Below the pieces are notes generated by a model, which was not told where the DNA came from, made no database searches, and saw only the letters and a list, made by a program, of their open reading frames with translations. This document shows, piece by piece, positions 7,491 through 15,577 of a stretch of DNA of 48,630 nt. Origin of the DNA: Bacillota bacterium (GTDB lineage Bacteria; Bacillota; Clostridia; Christensenellales; Aristaeellaceae); the NCBI GenBank assembly GCA_023411175.1, contig JAEYPB010000087.1:1-48630 (forward strand). The letters are read 5' to 3'. Made by a program: the position numbers and the translations under genes. Position 1 is the first letter of the stretch. Every line of letters starts with the position of its first letter.

Positions 7491-8906
7491 CTACGCGACT
7501 CCGGCCTCGGGGGCGGTGACGATATTGCGGATCCACACGCCTTTCCCGACCAGGAATACCCCTACGCCGCACTTGAGAAGGTCTATGGACTGACACACCG
7601 GGTACAGCGCCATCATGTGCAGGTCCGTCTTGTAAACCATGAGGAGGGCGAAGGGGATGCTGACGCCCCAGGTAAACGCGCTGTCAAACAGGAATGTGAC
7701 GACGGTGGAACCGCCCGCGCGAAGCGTAAAATAGGTACAGTGGGTGATGGCGTGAATCGGCATGAAGCACGCGCCTGTCAGGATGAACACGGTGGCCAGC
7801 GCGTGCACATCTGCCTCCGCAGGGTAGATCAGGGGCATCACCGGGGAAAGTGCCGCCAGGATCCCGCCGACGACGATGCACACGCCGGAGCTGAACGCCA
7901 GCAGTTTCCACGCGTCGCCGCGGGCTTTCTGCATGTCGTTGGCGCCCAGAGACTGGCCCACGATCACCGCCACGGCGTTCCCCATCGAGATGAACACCAC
8001 GTTGAAGAGGTTGGTCACGGTGCTGGCGATGTTGAGCCCCGCCAGGACCATCAGCCCCCGAACGGAGTAGATCTGCATCAAGGTCGCCATGCCCACCGAC
8101 CACAGCGCTTCGTTGACGAGCAGCGGCATGCCCTTGCGCATGACGGATTTGAACAGCGCCGCCGGAACTTTCAGCGTGCTGTACGCGCCGCGCAGGAAAG
8201 AGAATTTCGGGTTCTTGCGGATGCCGTAGAAGATGATGGCGAGTTCCACGAAGCGGGAGAATACCGTCGCGATCGCCGCGCCGGCAACGCCCAGCGCCGG
8301 AGCGCCGAAGTGACCGTAGATCAGAATCCAGTTGCCCACGAGGTTTGTCAGAACCGCCGCGATGCTGGCCTGCATCGGCAGCACCGTTTCGCCGGTCTCC
8401 CGGAGGGTGCCCGAGTAGGCCTGCGCCAGCGAGAATGGCAGAAGGCCGATGAGCATGATGAAAAGGTATTCCTTTGCGGTTGCAAACATCAGCGCCGCGT
8501 CGGCCGCTTCGCCGCTGCCGGTCAGGTATGTCGAGATCAGCTGGTCGCCCCAGCCGAGGAAAATGGCGAGCGCAAGAACGAGGATCGACAGCGCGATCCA
8601 CAGCTTGATGCGAAAGGTGTTCTTCAGACCCTCCATGTCTCCCGCACCGTAGAACTGCGCGCCGAAAATGCTGGGGCCGGAGAGCCCGCCGAACACGCAC
8701 AGGTTGAAGACGAACAGGAGTTGGTTTGCGATGGCGACACCCGACATCTCGGCTGTGCCCACCTGCCCCACCATCACGTTGTCCAGGAGGTTTACGACGT
8801 TTGAGACGCTGTTCTGGATGATGACCGGCACGGCGATCGACAGTACGATCTTGTAGAAGGCGCGGTCGCCGACAAAGGTTCGGCGAAGGCGTGACAGGGT
8901 ATTCAT
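7491..8906 (-). CDS. MATE-family efflux transporter
   Basis: The 471-residue polytopic membrane protein belongs to the MATE (multi-antimicrobial extrusion) family, which expels drugs or metabolites using a Na+ or H+ gradient. It shows about twelve hydrophobic segments in two six-helix halves. The first half opens with the characteristic KIVLSIAVPVIIQNSVSNVV and VNLLDNVMVGQVGTAEMSGVA; the second contains the matching NIASTVTNLFNVVFISMGNAVAVIVGQSLGA. AAGGAGG lies seven bases before the ATG. It stands alone, convergent with trpB, with its own promoter. Substrate cannot be deduced. Confidence 0.95.
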   Translation of the reverse strand: MNTLSRLRRTFVGDRAFYKIVLSIAVPVIIQNSVSNVVNLLDNVMVGQVGTAEMSGVAIANQLLFVFNLCVFGGLSGPSIFGAQFYGAGDMEGLKNTFRIKLWIALSILVLALAIFLGWGDQLISTYLTGSGEAADAALMFATAKEYLFIMLIGLLPFSLAQAYSGTLRETGETVLPMQASIAAVLTNLVGNWILIYGHFGAPALGVAGAAIATVFSRFVELAIIFYGIRKNPKFSFLRGAYSTLKVPAALFKSVMRKGMPLLVNEALWSVGMATLMQIYSVRGLMVLAGLNIASTVTNLFNVVFISMGNAVAVIVGQSLGANDMQKARGDAWKLLAFSSGVCIVVGGILAALSPVMPLIYPAEADVHALATVFILTGACFMPIHAITHCTYFTLRAGGSTVVTFLFDSAFTWGVSIPFALLMVYKTDLHMMALYPVCQSIDLLKCGVGVFLVGKGVWIRNIVTAPEAGVA

Positions 8907-8954
8907 GGGGAACCTCCTTCATTGGGGGCATGGGTTGACAAGCGGCATTGAGCC

Positions 8955-8960
8955 ATTATA
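8955..8960 (-). promoter_or_regulatory. -10 box of the MATE gene
   Basis: A TATAAT on the minus strand at 8960-8955, about 50 bases upstream of the MATE start codon. The -35 position is poor (TATCCA). Confidence 0.45.
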
Positions 8961-9175
8961 CCACAAAGACGTAGCCGTGGATATACCCGCGGGGTGAAGG
9001 AAGGAAAAACCGGGCATCGGGTAAACTGCTCTGCAATTAAGAGAACAGTTCGCCATGGCAGACGTTTTGGGCCGCGGGACGCACGCCCAACAGCCGTTTT
9101 TGCCCGCGCGGAGCGCTTGGGTTGACACCGGCTTTCGCACGACAGCACAGCGCTAAATTTTTAGGGATTATCACT

Positions 9176-9205
9176 ATGACATTTTTACAGAAAATCTGGT
9201 ATACT
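9176..9205 (+). promoter_or_regulatory. Promoter of the CarD-family gene
   Basis: ATGACA at 9176-9181 and TATACT at 9200-9205 are 18 bases apart, placing the start point about 40 bases before the CarD-family ATG. Confidence 0.65.
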
Positions 9206-9254
9206 AAGAGTAGTGGCCCCTCGTGGGCGAACTGATCCGGAAGGAGGGAAAGAG

Positions 9255-9800
9255 ATGATCCGCGTAAACGACGTGGTGCTTTACGGTGTGGATGGCATCT
9301 GCCATGTTACCGGCATGACCACGCGGACGCTGGGCGGCAGGCCGCAGAAGTACTATGTGCTCAAGCCGGTTTCCCTGGAGAGCAGCACGATTTTTGTGCC
9401 GGCGGACAATCCGGCGTTGGTGGGGCGAATGCAGCGCCTCTTGTCGCTGGACGAGGTGCTGGCGCTGATCCGGTCGATCCCCGACGAGGAGACCATCTGG
9501 ATCGAGGACGAGGCGCGTCGCCGCGTCCTGTATGGCGAGATCATCGACGGGGGAGACCGGCGGGAGATTGTGCGCGTCATCAAAACGCTTTACCAGCGCG
9601 ATCGGGTGATGAAAGAGAGCCGCCGGAAGATGGCGTCGGCGGACGAACGGCTGATGAAGGATGCTGAGAAGCGCCTGTACGACGAATTTGCCCATGTGCT
9701 CAGCATTGAACCGGGGCAGGTGCTGCCCTTCATCTTTGACACGATCGGTGATATGGCCGACGCGTTAGCGCCGCAAGAAACACAAGGAGGAGAACCCTGA
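9255..9800 (+). CDS. CarD-family transcriptional regulator
   Basis: The 181-residue protein belongs to the CarD/CdnL family. These proteins bind the RNA polymerase beta subunit through an N-terminal Tudor-like domain shared with Mfd and stabilise open complexes at promoters. The N-terminal 60 residues (VNDVVLYGVDGICHVTGM, then KYYVLKPVSLESSTIFVPAD) match that domain. The rest is a helical region ending in a basic, helix-rich segment (EIVRVIKTLYQRDRVMKES). AAGGAGGG lies six bases before the ATG at 9255. It is monocistronic, with its own promoter. Confidence 0.92.
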   Translation: MIRVNDVVLYGVDGICHVTGMTTRTLGGRPQKYYVLKPVSLESSTIFVPADNPALVGRMQRLLSLDEVLALIRSIPDEETIWIEDEARRRVLYGEIIDGGDRREIVRVIKTLYQRDRVMKESRRKMASADERLMKDAEKRLYDEFAHVLSIEPGQVLPFIFDTIGDMADALAPQETQGGEP

Positions 9801-9874
9801 TGAGGTGCATCGCTCCTGCCTGTCGCTTGCGGACCATCCGCCGTCCGCCCCTTGGCGAAGATCGCTAAGAATGC

Positions 9875-9903
9875 TTGACAGGGCCTGGATTCCGTATTAT
9901 AAT
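9875..9903 (+). promoter_or_regulatory. Perfect consensus promoter without a following gene
   Basis: A perfect TTGACA (9875-9880), an ideal 17-base spacer and a perfect TATAAT (9898-9903). It points into about 550 bases without a coding region, so its main product is probably an RNA. Confidence 0.85.
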
Positions 9904-9908
9904 GAAAT

Positions 9909-10231
9909 CGAGCCGAGGAACCCCGGGTATAACGGCTCGGAAGGGGGCGATTGACTGAACACCGAGGAGTTTTCGAAACCCGTTGTTGCCTGCTTCGCCC
10001 GTTTTTGTATAAGCGATAACAATTGACGACGGAACCCATCCACTGGCAAGGCGAAGATGGATCAGGCCCGAACCGACAGTATATCAGGAAACACCATTCG
10101 TTCGACCCAGGCGGTTCATCCCCCGATGGAGGGATGTTGATTGTTTCCGGGCGAAGCGGCAACCCAACCGTCAAGGTGGAACCTGAAAACCGAATAGGTA
10201 CTTAAGGCCCGCCGCGTTCGCGGCGGGCCTT
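9909..10231 (+). ncRNA. Candidate structured non-coding RNA or leader, family not recognised
   Basis: From the predicted start point the transcript first forms CGAGCCG/CGGCTCG (9909-9915 with 9933-9939). Its loop contains CCCC (9921-9924), which could pair with GGGG at 9943-9946 as a pseudoknot. GGGCGA (9945-9950) pairs with TCGCCC (9995-10000) just before TTTTT, a possible early terminator that would give an RNA of about 100 nt. Further on, TTGACG (10023-10028) can pair with CGTCAA (10169-10174), closing a domain of about 150 nt, and the region ends in a strong hairpin. No open frame with a ribosome-binding site fits. Conserved blocks of tmRNA, RNase P RNA, SRP RNA and common riboswitches were not found. 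Confidence 0.5.
10204..10231 (+). terminator. Hairpin terminator of the candidate RNA
   Basis: AAGGCCCGCCGC (10204-10215) pairs perfectly with GCGGCGGGCCTT (10220-10231) around a GTTC loop. The U-run is short, so some transcripts may read on into the small gene at 10456. Confidence 0.65.
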
Positions 10232-10455
10232 ACTGCGCCGGTGTGCCCGGCGGAGCAGGCCGGATTCGCGGTGCTTTCGACGGAGGTCGCCTGAAAAGCC
10301 TCCGCGCGCGCACCGTGCGTAAGTCCGCAGGGAACCCCGTAAAAATGCGGGCTCGACGCGTAAAAACGCGGCGGCGCGGGTATAAACCTAAAAAGCCAAG
10401 CGCGCCTAAGCGGGGTTATGCCCGCCTCCGCGCTATCCAACAATAGAGGTGTCGC

Positions 10456-10692
10456 ATGCAAAATTATCTGGATGAGATCTACGAGCGGAACTTTGAAATG
10501 TACTACGACTTCATGTCCCTGCGAAAAGAGACGGACCCGGAATTCTCAAAGGATGATTTAAAGCAGCTGCTGGACACCTTTTACGTAGCGCAGGATAACA
10601 ACTGGGGCCTGAGCGAAGCGAAGGCAATCGCCCATCAGGCCATGATCGCGGCGTGCGAGGTGGTTCTGAGCAACTGGGAAGACGCCCTCTAG
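10456..10692 (+). CDS. Small acidic hypothetical protein (78 aa)
   Basis: A 78-residue soluble, acidic, mostly helical protein (KETDPEFSKDDLKQLLDTFY, then QDNNWGLSEAKAIAHQAMIAAC) with no signal peptide or membrane segment. I do not recognise the family. Translation is supported by AGAGGTG six bases before the ATG, by codon use like its neighbours and by a strong terminator after it. It lies downstream of the structured RNA region and could be expressed by readthrough from the promoter at 9875. Confidence 0.7.
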   Translation: MQNYLDEIYERNFEMYYDFMSLRKETDPEFSKDDLKQLLDTFYVAQDNNWGLSEAKAIAHQAMIAACEVVLSNWEDAL

Positions 10693-10792
10693 GCTTCGGC
10701 GACGGGGCCGGACGTAGGCTGCGCACGAGGCGGCCATGTAAAAAAAGAGGGCTTGCATTTCGCTATTCCAAGACGTTGCATTTTGACAGCCT

Positions 10793-10822
10793 AAAGGCCC
10801 CGCGTTGAGCGGGGCCTTTTTT
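10793..10822 (+). terminator. Strong intrinsic terminator after the 78-aa gene
   Basis: AAAGGCCCCGC (10793-10803) pairs with GCGGGGCCTTT (10809-10819) around GTTGA, and the T-run continues to 10822. It separates the plus-strand unit from the convergent flavoprotein gene. Confidence 0.88.
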
Positions 10823-10835
10823 GCACGGGGTGGGA

Positions 10836-12557
10836 TTACTTCGCGCGGGCGGCGGCGCTGGCACCGGCGATGCGACCCATCGTCAGGCACATCTGGATGG
10901 AGGTGCCGGAAGCGGGGTATTCCTTGTAGAAGAAGTCGCCGTTGGCCACGGCGCCCGCGGCGTACAGGCCGGGGATGGCGGCGCCCTCGGCGTTCAGCAC
11001 CTGGGCGGAGAGGTCGGCCTTGACGCCGCCCATCGAGCCGATGGTGGCCGGAACGACCTTCAGCGCGTAGTAGGGGCCGTCGCCGATGCCGGTCATCAGC
11101 GCGGCGGGCTTGCCGAAGTCGGCGTCATCCTTGCCGGTCAGCTCGTTGTAGCGGCTGACGGTGGCGGAGAAGGTGGCTTTGTCCATTCCGGCGGCCTCGG
11201 CCAGCGCTTCGATCGAGTCGGCCTTGAACGCGTAGCCTTCCGTGATGGCGGGATCGAGCACCTCGGCGTTGGCCGTGGCGGCGTCATAGATCAGGAAGAA
11301 GTGGTCGGAGCCGTTGGCCAGCATGGCGCTGTGGAAGATCGGGTAGTCGGTCACCTCGTTGACGAACCGGGAACCCTTGGCGTCCACGTACAGGTAGGGA
11401 CTCCAAATCTGGCCGTCCAGCGGGCTGGCGAAGGAGAACACCTCGCGGATGCCGCGGAAGCCGATGGCGCCATCCTTGAACACGGTGTCGGCACCCACGG
11501 CGATCGCCATGTTGATGCCGTCGCCCACGTTGCCGGGGCTGGAGTAGGAGTAGCTGCCAGCGATGGAGGGCGCATACTTGGCCTTCATCTCCTCGCTGAC
11601 GTCGAAGCCGCCGGTGGCGATGATGACGCCGCGGGTGGCGTAGGCGGTGACCTTGTGGCCGTCGGCGGCCAGCGCCTCGACGCCGGTTACCGCGCCGGTT
11701 TCGTCGGTGATGAGGGTCTGGGCGGCGGTGTCGGTGTAGATCTTCACGCCGCGGTCCTCAACGGCTTTGGTCAGCGGCAGCACGAGGCCGGAGCCGCCGC
11801 CCGCGGACTGCATGCGCGGCACGGTGCTGGTGCCGGAGGTCGTGGGCCCGGTGAGCGCCACGCCGTTCTCGGTCAGCCAGTCGATGGTCTCGCCGGACTT
11901 CTCGGCAACGAGCGTGAGGAACGCCGGGTCGGCGTTGCCTTCGGCGCGGGTCTGCCAGTAATCGACCAGGGCTTCGGCGCTGTCTTCCACGCCCGCTTCC
12001 TTCTGGAAGCCGGTGCCGGTGGCGTAGACGAGTCCGCCGGAAATCAGCGTGTTGCCGCCCAGGCGGGACAGCTTTTCCAGCAGCACCACGGAGGCGCCGG
12101 CGTCGGCGGCTTCCGCAGCGGCAGCCAGACCGGCCGCGCCGCCGCCCAACACGACGACGTCATAGGTGATCACTTCGTCTTCCGCGACGGCTGCGCTGGC
12201 CTCGGCGGCCTTGAGCGCTTCAACATCGCCGTCGGCCTGCTGGACGCAGTCCGCAACCGCGGCCAGGATGGCGCTCGAGGTCATGGTTGCGCCGGAGATG
12301 GCGTCCACCTTCAGCGTCTGGCCAGCCACGATGGCGGCGGGAATCTTTTCAATGGGGGCTTCGGCGATGCCCGCCGTTTCCGAATGGGCCGTGACGGCGA
12401 CGCCGGTGATCTTCTCACCGTCAAAGGTGACCGAAACCTCAACGGGGCCGTTGTTGCCCTGGGCGGAGGCGGTGTAGGTGCCGGCGGTGTACGCCAGTGC
12501 GGGCAGCGCGGTGACGAGGAGGGTCAGGCTCAGGAGAAAGGCAAAGAGTTTACGCAT
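10836..12557 (-). CDS. Exported FMN/FAD-dependent reductase (flavocytochrome-c/fumarate reductase-like)
   Basis: The 573-residue protein has a signal peptide (residues 1-22, no lipobox). An FMN-binding domain (about 28-105) follows, with DAISGATMTS at 85-94, whose Thr93 is the expected site for covalent flavin attachment by an ApbE-type transferase. The rest is an FAD-binding reductase domain with VVLGGGAAGLAAAAEA near 136 and a C-terminal GLYAAGAV segment. Such proteins take electrons from a membrane flavin relay and reduce small acceptors outside the cell. In true fumarate reductases the arginine-bearing RLGGN motif lines the active site; here the same place reads YPASGTS, so fumarate is unlikely and the acceptor is unknown. 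No haem motifs are present. Confidence 0.9.
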   Translation of the reverse strand: MRKLFAFLLSLTLLVTALPALAYTAGTYTASAQGNNGPVEVSVTFDGEKITGVAVTAHSETAGIAEAPIEKIPAAIVAGQTLKVDAISGATMTSSAILAAVADCVQQADGDVEALKAAEASAAVAEDEVITYDVVVLGGGAAGLAAAAEAADAGASVVLLEKLSRLGGNTLISGGLVYATGTGFQKEAGVEDSAEALVDYWQTRAEGNADPAFLTLVAEKSGETIDWLTENGVALTGPTTSGTSTVPRMQSAGGGSGLVLPLTKAVEDRGVKIYTDTAAQTLITDETGAVTGVEALAADGHKVTAYATRGVIIATGGFDVSEEMKAKYAPSIAGSYSYSSPGNVGDGINMAIAVGADTVFKDGAIGFRGIREVFSFASPLDGQIWSPYLYVDAKGSRFVNEVTDYPIFHSAMLANGSDHFFLIYDAATANAEVLDPAITEGYAFKADSIEALAEAAGMDKATFSATVSRYNELTGKDDADFGKPAALMTGIGDGPYYALKVVPATIGSMGGVKADLSAQVLNAEGAAIPGLYAAGAVANGDFFYKEYPASGTSIQMCLTMGRIAGASAAARAK

Positions 12558-12606
12558 GGAATTCCCCTTTCTTCATGGGTCTTGATGGAACAATACTTCC
12601 ATTCAT

Positions 12607-12635
12607 ATCATACCATATCGATTCGTATTTATCAA
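12607..12635 (-). promoter_or_regulatory. Promoter of the exported reductase gene
   Basis: On the minus strand TTGATA (12635-12630) and TATGAT (12612-12607) are 17 bases apart, about 50 bases upstream of the start codon at 12557. Confidence 0.75.
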
Positions 12636-12700
12636 TTTACTTGGGAGAAAGAAGCGCAATTTCGACAGTATTAACTGATTTGGATGGATTTTTTTGTTTC

Positions 12701-12740
12701 GGCTTCTGAGACAGAAGCCCCCGCGCAAGGCGAGGGCTTC
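12701..12740 (-). other. Two overlapping alternative hairpins after the mutarotase gene
   Basis: GAAGCCC at 12714-12720 can pair with GGGCTTC at 12734-12740, or CAGAAGCC at 12712-12719 can pair with GGCTTCTG at 12701-12708. The two use the same bases, so they exclude each other. On the minus strand an A-run, not a U-run, follows, so this is not a standard intrinsic terminator. Confidence 0.4.
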
Positions 12741-12792
12741 ATACCTTTGGATTGCTTTGGTATCACGGGGGAGGGGCAAGGGCACCGCGCCG

Positions 12793-13125
12793 CTAGTCCA
12801 GGTGGTAGAATTCCGGCATGTCGGCCCACCATTCGCCGGGGGCGCGGGTCTCGAGCGGTTGCTGGCACGGCTTGCATTCGGCCCACCATTCCTGGGTCTT
12901 GGGGTCGGCGGCCATTTTGGCCATGTCCGCCTCGTAGTCGTCGCCGACGTACTCGTAATAGCTGAACAGAAGGCCGTCCTTGTAGTAGATCGAGTAGTTC
13001 TGGATGTTGCATGCCTTGATCATCCGGTTGATCTCCGGCCACGGCGCGGCGTGGAGGGACTTGTAGTACTCCAGCTTTTCCGGCCTCAGCCCGATCACCG
13101 ATCCGTACCTCTGAACCTTTCCCAT
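12793..13125 (-). CDS. rhaM: L-rhamnose mutarotase family protein (RhaM/YiiL-like)
   Basis: The 110-residue protein matches the RhaM family of small ferredoxin-like-fold mutarotases that interconvert alpha and beta anomers of L-rhamnose or related sugars. Visible family features are IGLRPEKLEYYKSLHAAPWPEI (with the conserved His and WPE), ACNIQNYSIYYKDGLLFSYYEY, and the C-terminal MPEFYHLD. AAGGAGG lies four bases before the ATG at 13125; longer in-frame starts run into the hairpin region. It is the last gene of the ribose-type ABC operon, 234 bases after the binding protein, so the imported sugar is probably rhamnose or a similar 6-deoxy or pentose sugar. Confidence 0.88.
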   Translation of the reverse strand: MGKVQRYGSVIGLRPEKLEYYKSLHAAPWPEINRMIKACNIQNYSIYYKDGLLFSYYEYVGDDYEADMAKMAADPKTQEWWAECKPCQQPLETRAPGEWWADMPEFYHLD

Positions 13126-13194
13126 AATTCCTCCTTGGGCGCATTTGATTTCTACGGAGAGCAGGCGGACAAACGCCGACCGCGCCTTCGGATC

Positions 13195-13310
13195 ATTCCC
13201 GGCGGCTTGTGCGCCGGGAATGGTTTCATCCCCCAGTGCGCACACCGGGGGATGAAACATTTCCTGAAGTCAGCGGGCCGCCCTGAAATTCGTGAGAATT
13301 TCAGGCCCGC
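13195..13310 (-). repeat. Three consecutive strong hairpins between binding protein and mutarotase genes
   Basis: Stem 1: ATTCCCGGCG (13195-13204) with its complement at 13212-13221. Stem 2: GTTTCATCCCCC (13223-13234) with 13247-13258. Stem 3: CCTGAAATTC (13282-13291) with 13296-13305 around GTGA, flanked by GCGGGC/GCCCGC. None is followed by a U-run on the minus strand. This fits RNA processing or protection of the upstream binding-protein mRNA rather than termination. Confidence 0.75.
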
Positions 13311-13359
13311 GCTGTTCTCTCCCGCAATGAAAAGCTGCGAAGCAGATTTTTATTGCCAA

Positions 13360-14496
13360 TTACCACTGCGGCGGGTAGAACCCGTCCACGTTGTCCTTGG
13401 TGATGATGTCCTGCGCCAGGTAGCCGATGGCGGGGACTTCTTCACCGGCGAACCACTTGGCCATCGAGTAGCACACGGCCGCGCCGTCGCCCTCGGCGGT
13501 CTGGTAGTTGATGGCGAGCAGGTCGCCGCTCTTGACGAGGTCCATGCCCTGCTTGGAGTTGCCCGCGGCCACCACCAGGATGTCGCTGCGGCCGGCTTCC
13601 TTGATGGCGTCGATGGTGCCGATGGCCTGGGCGGAGTCGTCCGCCAGGAAGATGGCCTTCAGATCGTCGCCGAAGCGGGTGATCCAGTCGGACACGACCT
13701 GCTTGCACTGCACGGCGTCAAAGCCCGGGGTCTGGATGTCGAGGGTCTTGATTTCCGGCGCGACCTTCTTGAACTCGGTGATCGGGCCGTAGGTACGGGC
13801 GAAGTAGGGGGAGGTCCCGGCGTTGTGGGTTACGTAGCAGACGCCGCCCTTGTTGCCCAGCGCTTCGGCCAGCTTGCCGGCCAGGAGGCGCATCTGGCCC
13901 CAGTCGTCGGGACCGGTCCAGGAGACCATGTACTTCATGGCGTCGGAGGTGGGCAGCGTGTTGGTGCCGAACACGGGGATGCCCGCTTCGTTGATCTTGC
14001 GGAACTGCTGCACGGCGGACTCGGCGTTCAGCGGGATCAGGCCGATGGCGTCCGGACGGGCGTTGATGGCCTGGTCGATCAGCTGATTCTGCACGTTGAC
14101 GTCCCAGTTCGGGCTCCAGGCCTCAAGCTCCATGCCGAAGAACTCGCAGGCCTTCTTGGCGCCGTTGATGTAAGCGGTGGTCCAGGGGTGATCGCCGTGG
14201 ACGATCAGGATGACCTTCTTGCCGCTCGGGCCGTCGGCGGGGGAGGCGGGAATGTTGACCTTGTCGTTGGCGTCCCAGCCGGCGTACTCCATGTCATAGT
14301 AGCGGCCGGCATCGTCTTCCGGCAGCATGGACGGGTCTTCGGGCCGGGCGGGGAATTCCTTCACGGTCAGCGCGGGCATGAGGACCTGTCCGTCGGTGGA
14401 CAGTACGCTCGTGGGGTCGGGGAGCTCGACAGCAGCCATCGAGACCGGGGCGAGTGCCATCAGAAGCGCCAGAGCCAGTAACAGGATTTTCTTCAT
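13360..14496 (-). CDS. Sugar ABC transporter substrate-binding protein (RbsB-like)
   Basis: The 378-residue exported protein has a periplasmic-binding-protein type 1 fold like ribose- and galactose-binding proteins. A signal peptide (MKK plus hydrophobic core, residues 1-22) lacks a lipobox cysteine. The mature part carries KKVILIVHGDHPWTTAYING, INARPDAIGLIPLNAESAVQ and GIPVFGTNTLPTSDAMKYMVSW, the standard strand-helix pattern around the two-lobe sugar site, and later DDLKAIFLADDSAQAIGTIDA. GGAGGG precedes the ATG at 14496 by six bases. It follows the two permeases of the same operon. The ligand is unknown; rhamnose or a related sugar is suggested by the mutarotase downstream. Confidence 0.93.
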   Translation of the reverse strand: MKKILLLALALLMALAPVSMAAVELPDPTSVLSTDGQVLMPALTVKEFPARPEDPSMLPEDDAGRYYDMEYAGWDANDKVNIPASPADGPSGKKVILIVHGDHPWTTAYINGAKKACEFFGMELEAWSPNWDVNVQNQLIDQAINARPDAIGLIPLNAESAVQQFRKINEAGIPVFGTNTLPTSDAMKYMVSWTGPDDWGQMRLLAGKLAEALGNKGGVCYVTHNAGTSPYFARTYGPITEFKKVAPEIKTLDIQTPGFDAVQCKQVVSDWITRFGDDLKAIFLADDSAQAIGTIDAIKEAGRSDILVVAAGNSKQGMDLVKSGDLLAINYQTAEGDGAAVCYSMAKWFAGEEVPAIGYLAQDIITKDNVDGFYPPQW

Positions 14497-14542
14497 TGCA
14501 TTCCCTCCACTGATATTTTTCACCCTTGCGGGGAAACCCTTC

Positions 14543-15577
14543 TTACTTTATATCGGCCACCATGCGCTCCCGCTCCAGAACCAGCTGGGCGCGAATGCCG
14601 ATCTTTCGCTTGGCGTAGAAGTTGGTGATGGTCTCGTAAAGCACCACCGACGCAAGCACCAGGCCGTTCGAGAGGATCTGAATTTCGTACTTTCCGACCA
14701 GCGCCGTCAGCACGTTGAACATCGCCATGAGGCCCGTGACCGCGACGAAGGTCTTCCAGACGCTGCCGCGGCCGCCGTCCGTCGAGGTACCGCCGATGAT
14801 TGTCGCGGCCAGCGCCACCATCAGCGGGGAGATGCCCTTCTCGCCCATGTTGGGCGCGGCGGAGGACTGTGCGATGGCAAACAGCGCGCCGCCCAGCGCC
14901 GACACGAAGCCGGAGATCGCGAACACCCCAACCGTGGTGGCGGTGGCGTTTACGCCGCCAAGCCAAGCGGTCTCCAGGTTGCCGCCCACGATGTAGACGT
15001 TGCGGCCGAAGCGGGTGTTCTTCAGGATCACCGCCAGCGCGATCACCGCCGTAAGCGCGATGATGACCTTGGGCGTCAGCGGCAGGGGCTTTAGAAACCT
15101 GTTCAGGAAATCCGCGAACGCGTAATCGCCCTTGTCGCCGATCTCCGCGCCGTTGCAGTAGATGGACATGATGCCCTTTAGGACAAACTGCATGCCCAGC
15201 GTCACGATGAACGAGTGGATCTTGCCCTTGGAGACGAGCAGGCCGTTCAGCGTGCCGAACAGCGTGCCTGCGGCGAGCGCCACCGGCAGCGCCACCGTCC
15301 ACGGCATCTTCTGCAGCGTGTGGATGCCCATCACCAAGACCGCGCCCAGGTTCGCCATGTAGCCGACGGAAAGGTCCATGTGCCCGGAGATCATGCAGAT
15401 CGTAAAGCCGATGCCGATCAGCGAGTACAGGATGGTCGAATCCAGGATCGACTTCATGTTGTAGAGCGTAAAGAAGTTCTTTGCGAAGATGCCGAGCACC
15501 AGCATCAGCATTACCAGAAGGTACGCGCGGTTTTCGTTGATCCGCTTGGGAAGGGATTTGCGCTTTTGTCCGGCCAT
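14543..15577 (-). CDS. Ribose-type ABC transporter permease (second)
   Basis: The 344-residue integral membrane protein belongs to the RbsC/BPD_transp_2 permease family, with eight to ten hydrophobic segments. Family hallmarks are GHMDLSVGYMANLGAVL near the N-terminus, VTLGMQFVLKGI, and FGRNVYIVGGNLETAWLGGVN, the cytoplasmic loop that contacts the ATPase. The start at 15577 overlaps the stop of the preceding permease by one base (TGATG), a sign of translational coupling. The two different permeases in this operon probably form a heterodimer. Confidence 0.93.
   Translation of the reverse strand: MAGQKRKSLPKRINENRAYLLVMLMLVLGIFAKNFFTLYNMKSILDSTILYSLIGIGFTICMISGHMDLSVGYMANLGAVLVMGIHTLQKMPWTVALPVALAAGTLFGTLNGLLVSKGKIHSFIVTLGMQFVLKGIMSIYCNGAEIGDKGDYAFADFLNRFLKPLPLTPKVIIALTAVIALAVILKNTRFGRNVYIVGGNLETAWLGGVNATATTVGVFAISGFVSALGGALFAIAQSSAAPNMGEKGISPLMVALAATIIGGTSTDGGRGSVWKTFVAVTGLMAMFNVLTALVGKYEIQILSNGLVLASVVLYETITNFYAKRKIGIRAQLVLERERMVADIK

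Noticed and set aside
9909..10231. tmRNA, RNase P RNA, SRP RNA or a T-box leader
   Set aside because: Key conserved blocks (tmRNA CCA end, RNase P GAGGAAAGTCC, SRP tetraloop region, a full T-box core) were not found. AAGGTGGAACC near 10172 is only a partial T-box match and no synthetase or amino-acid gene follows.
10821..12674. 617-codon plus-strand frame opposite the exported reductase
   Set aside because: Gly/Val/His-rich antisense translation typical of GC-rich DNA; the minus strand encodes clear FMN and FAD domains.
12701..12740. Intrinsic terminator for the mutarotase operon
   Set aside because: The hairpins are clear but the minus strand continues with A, not U, after them.
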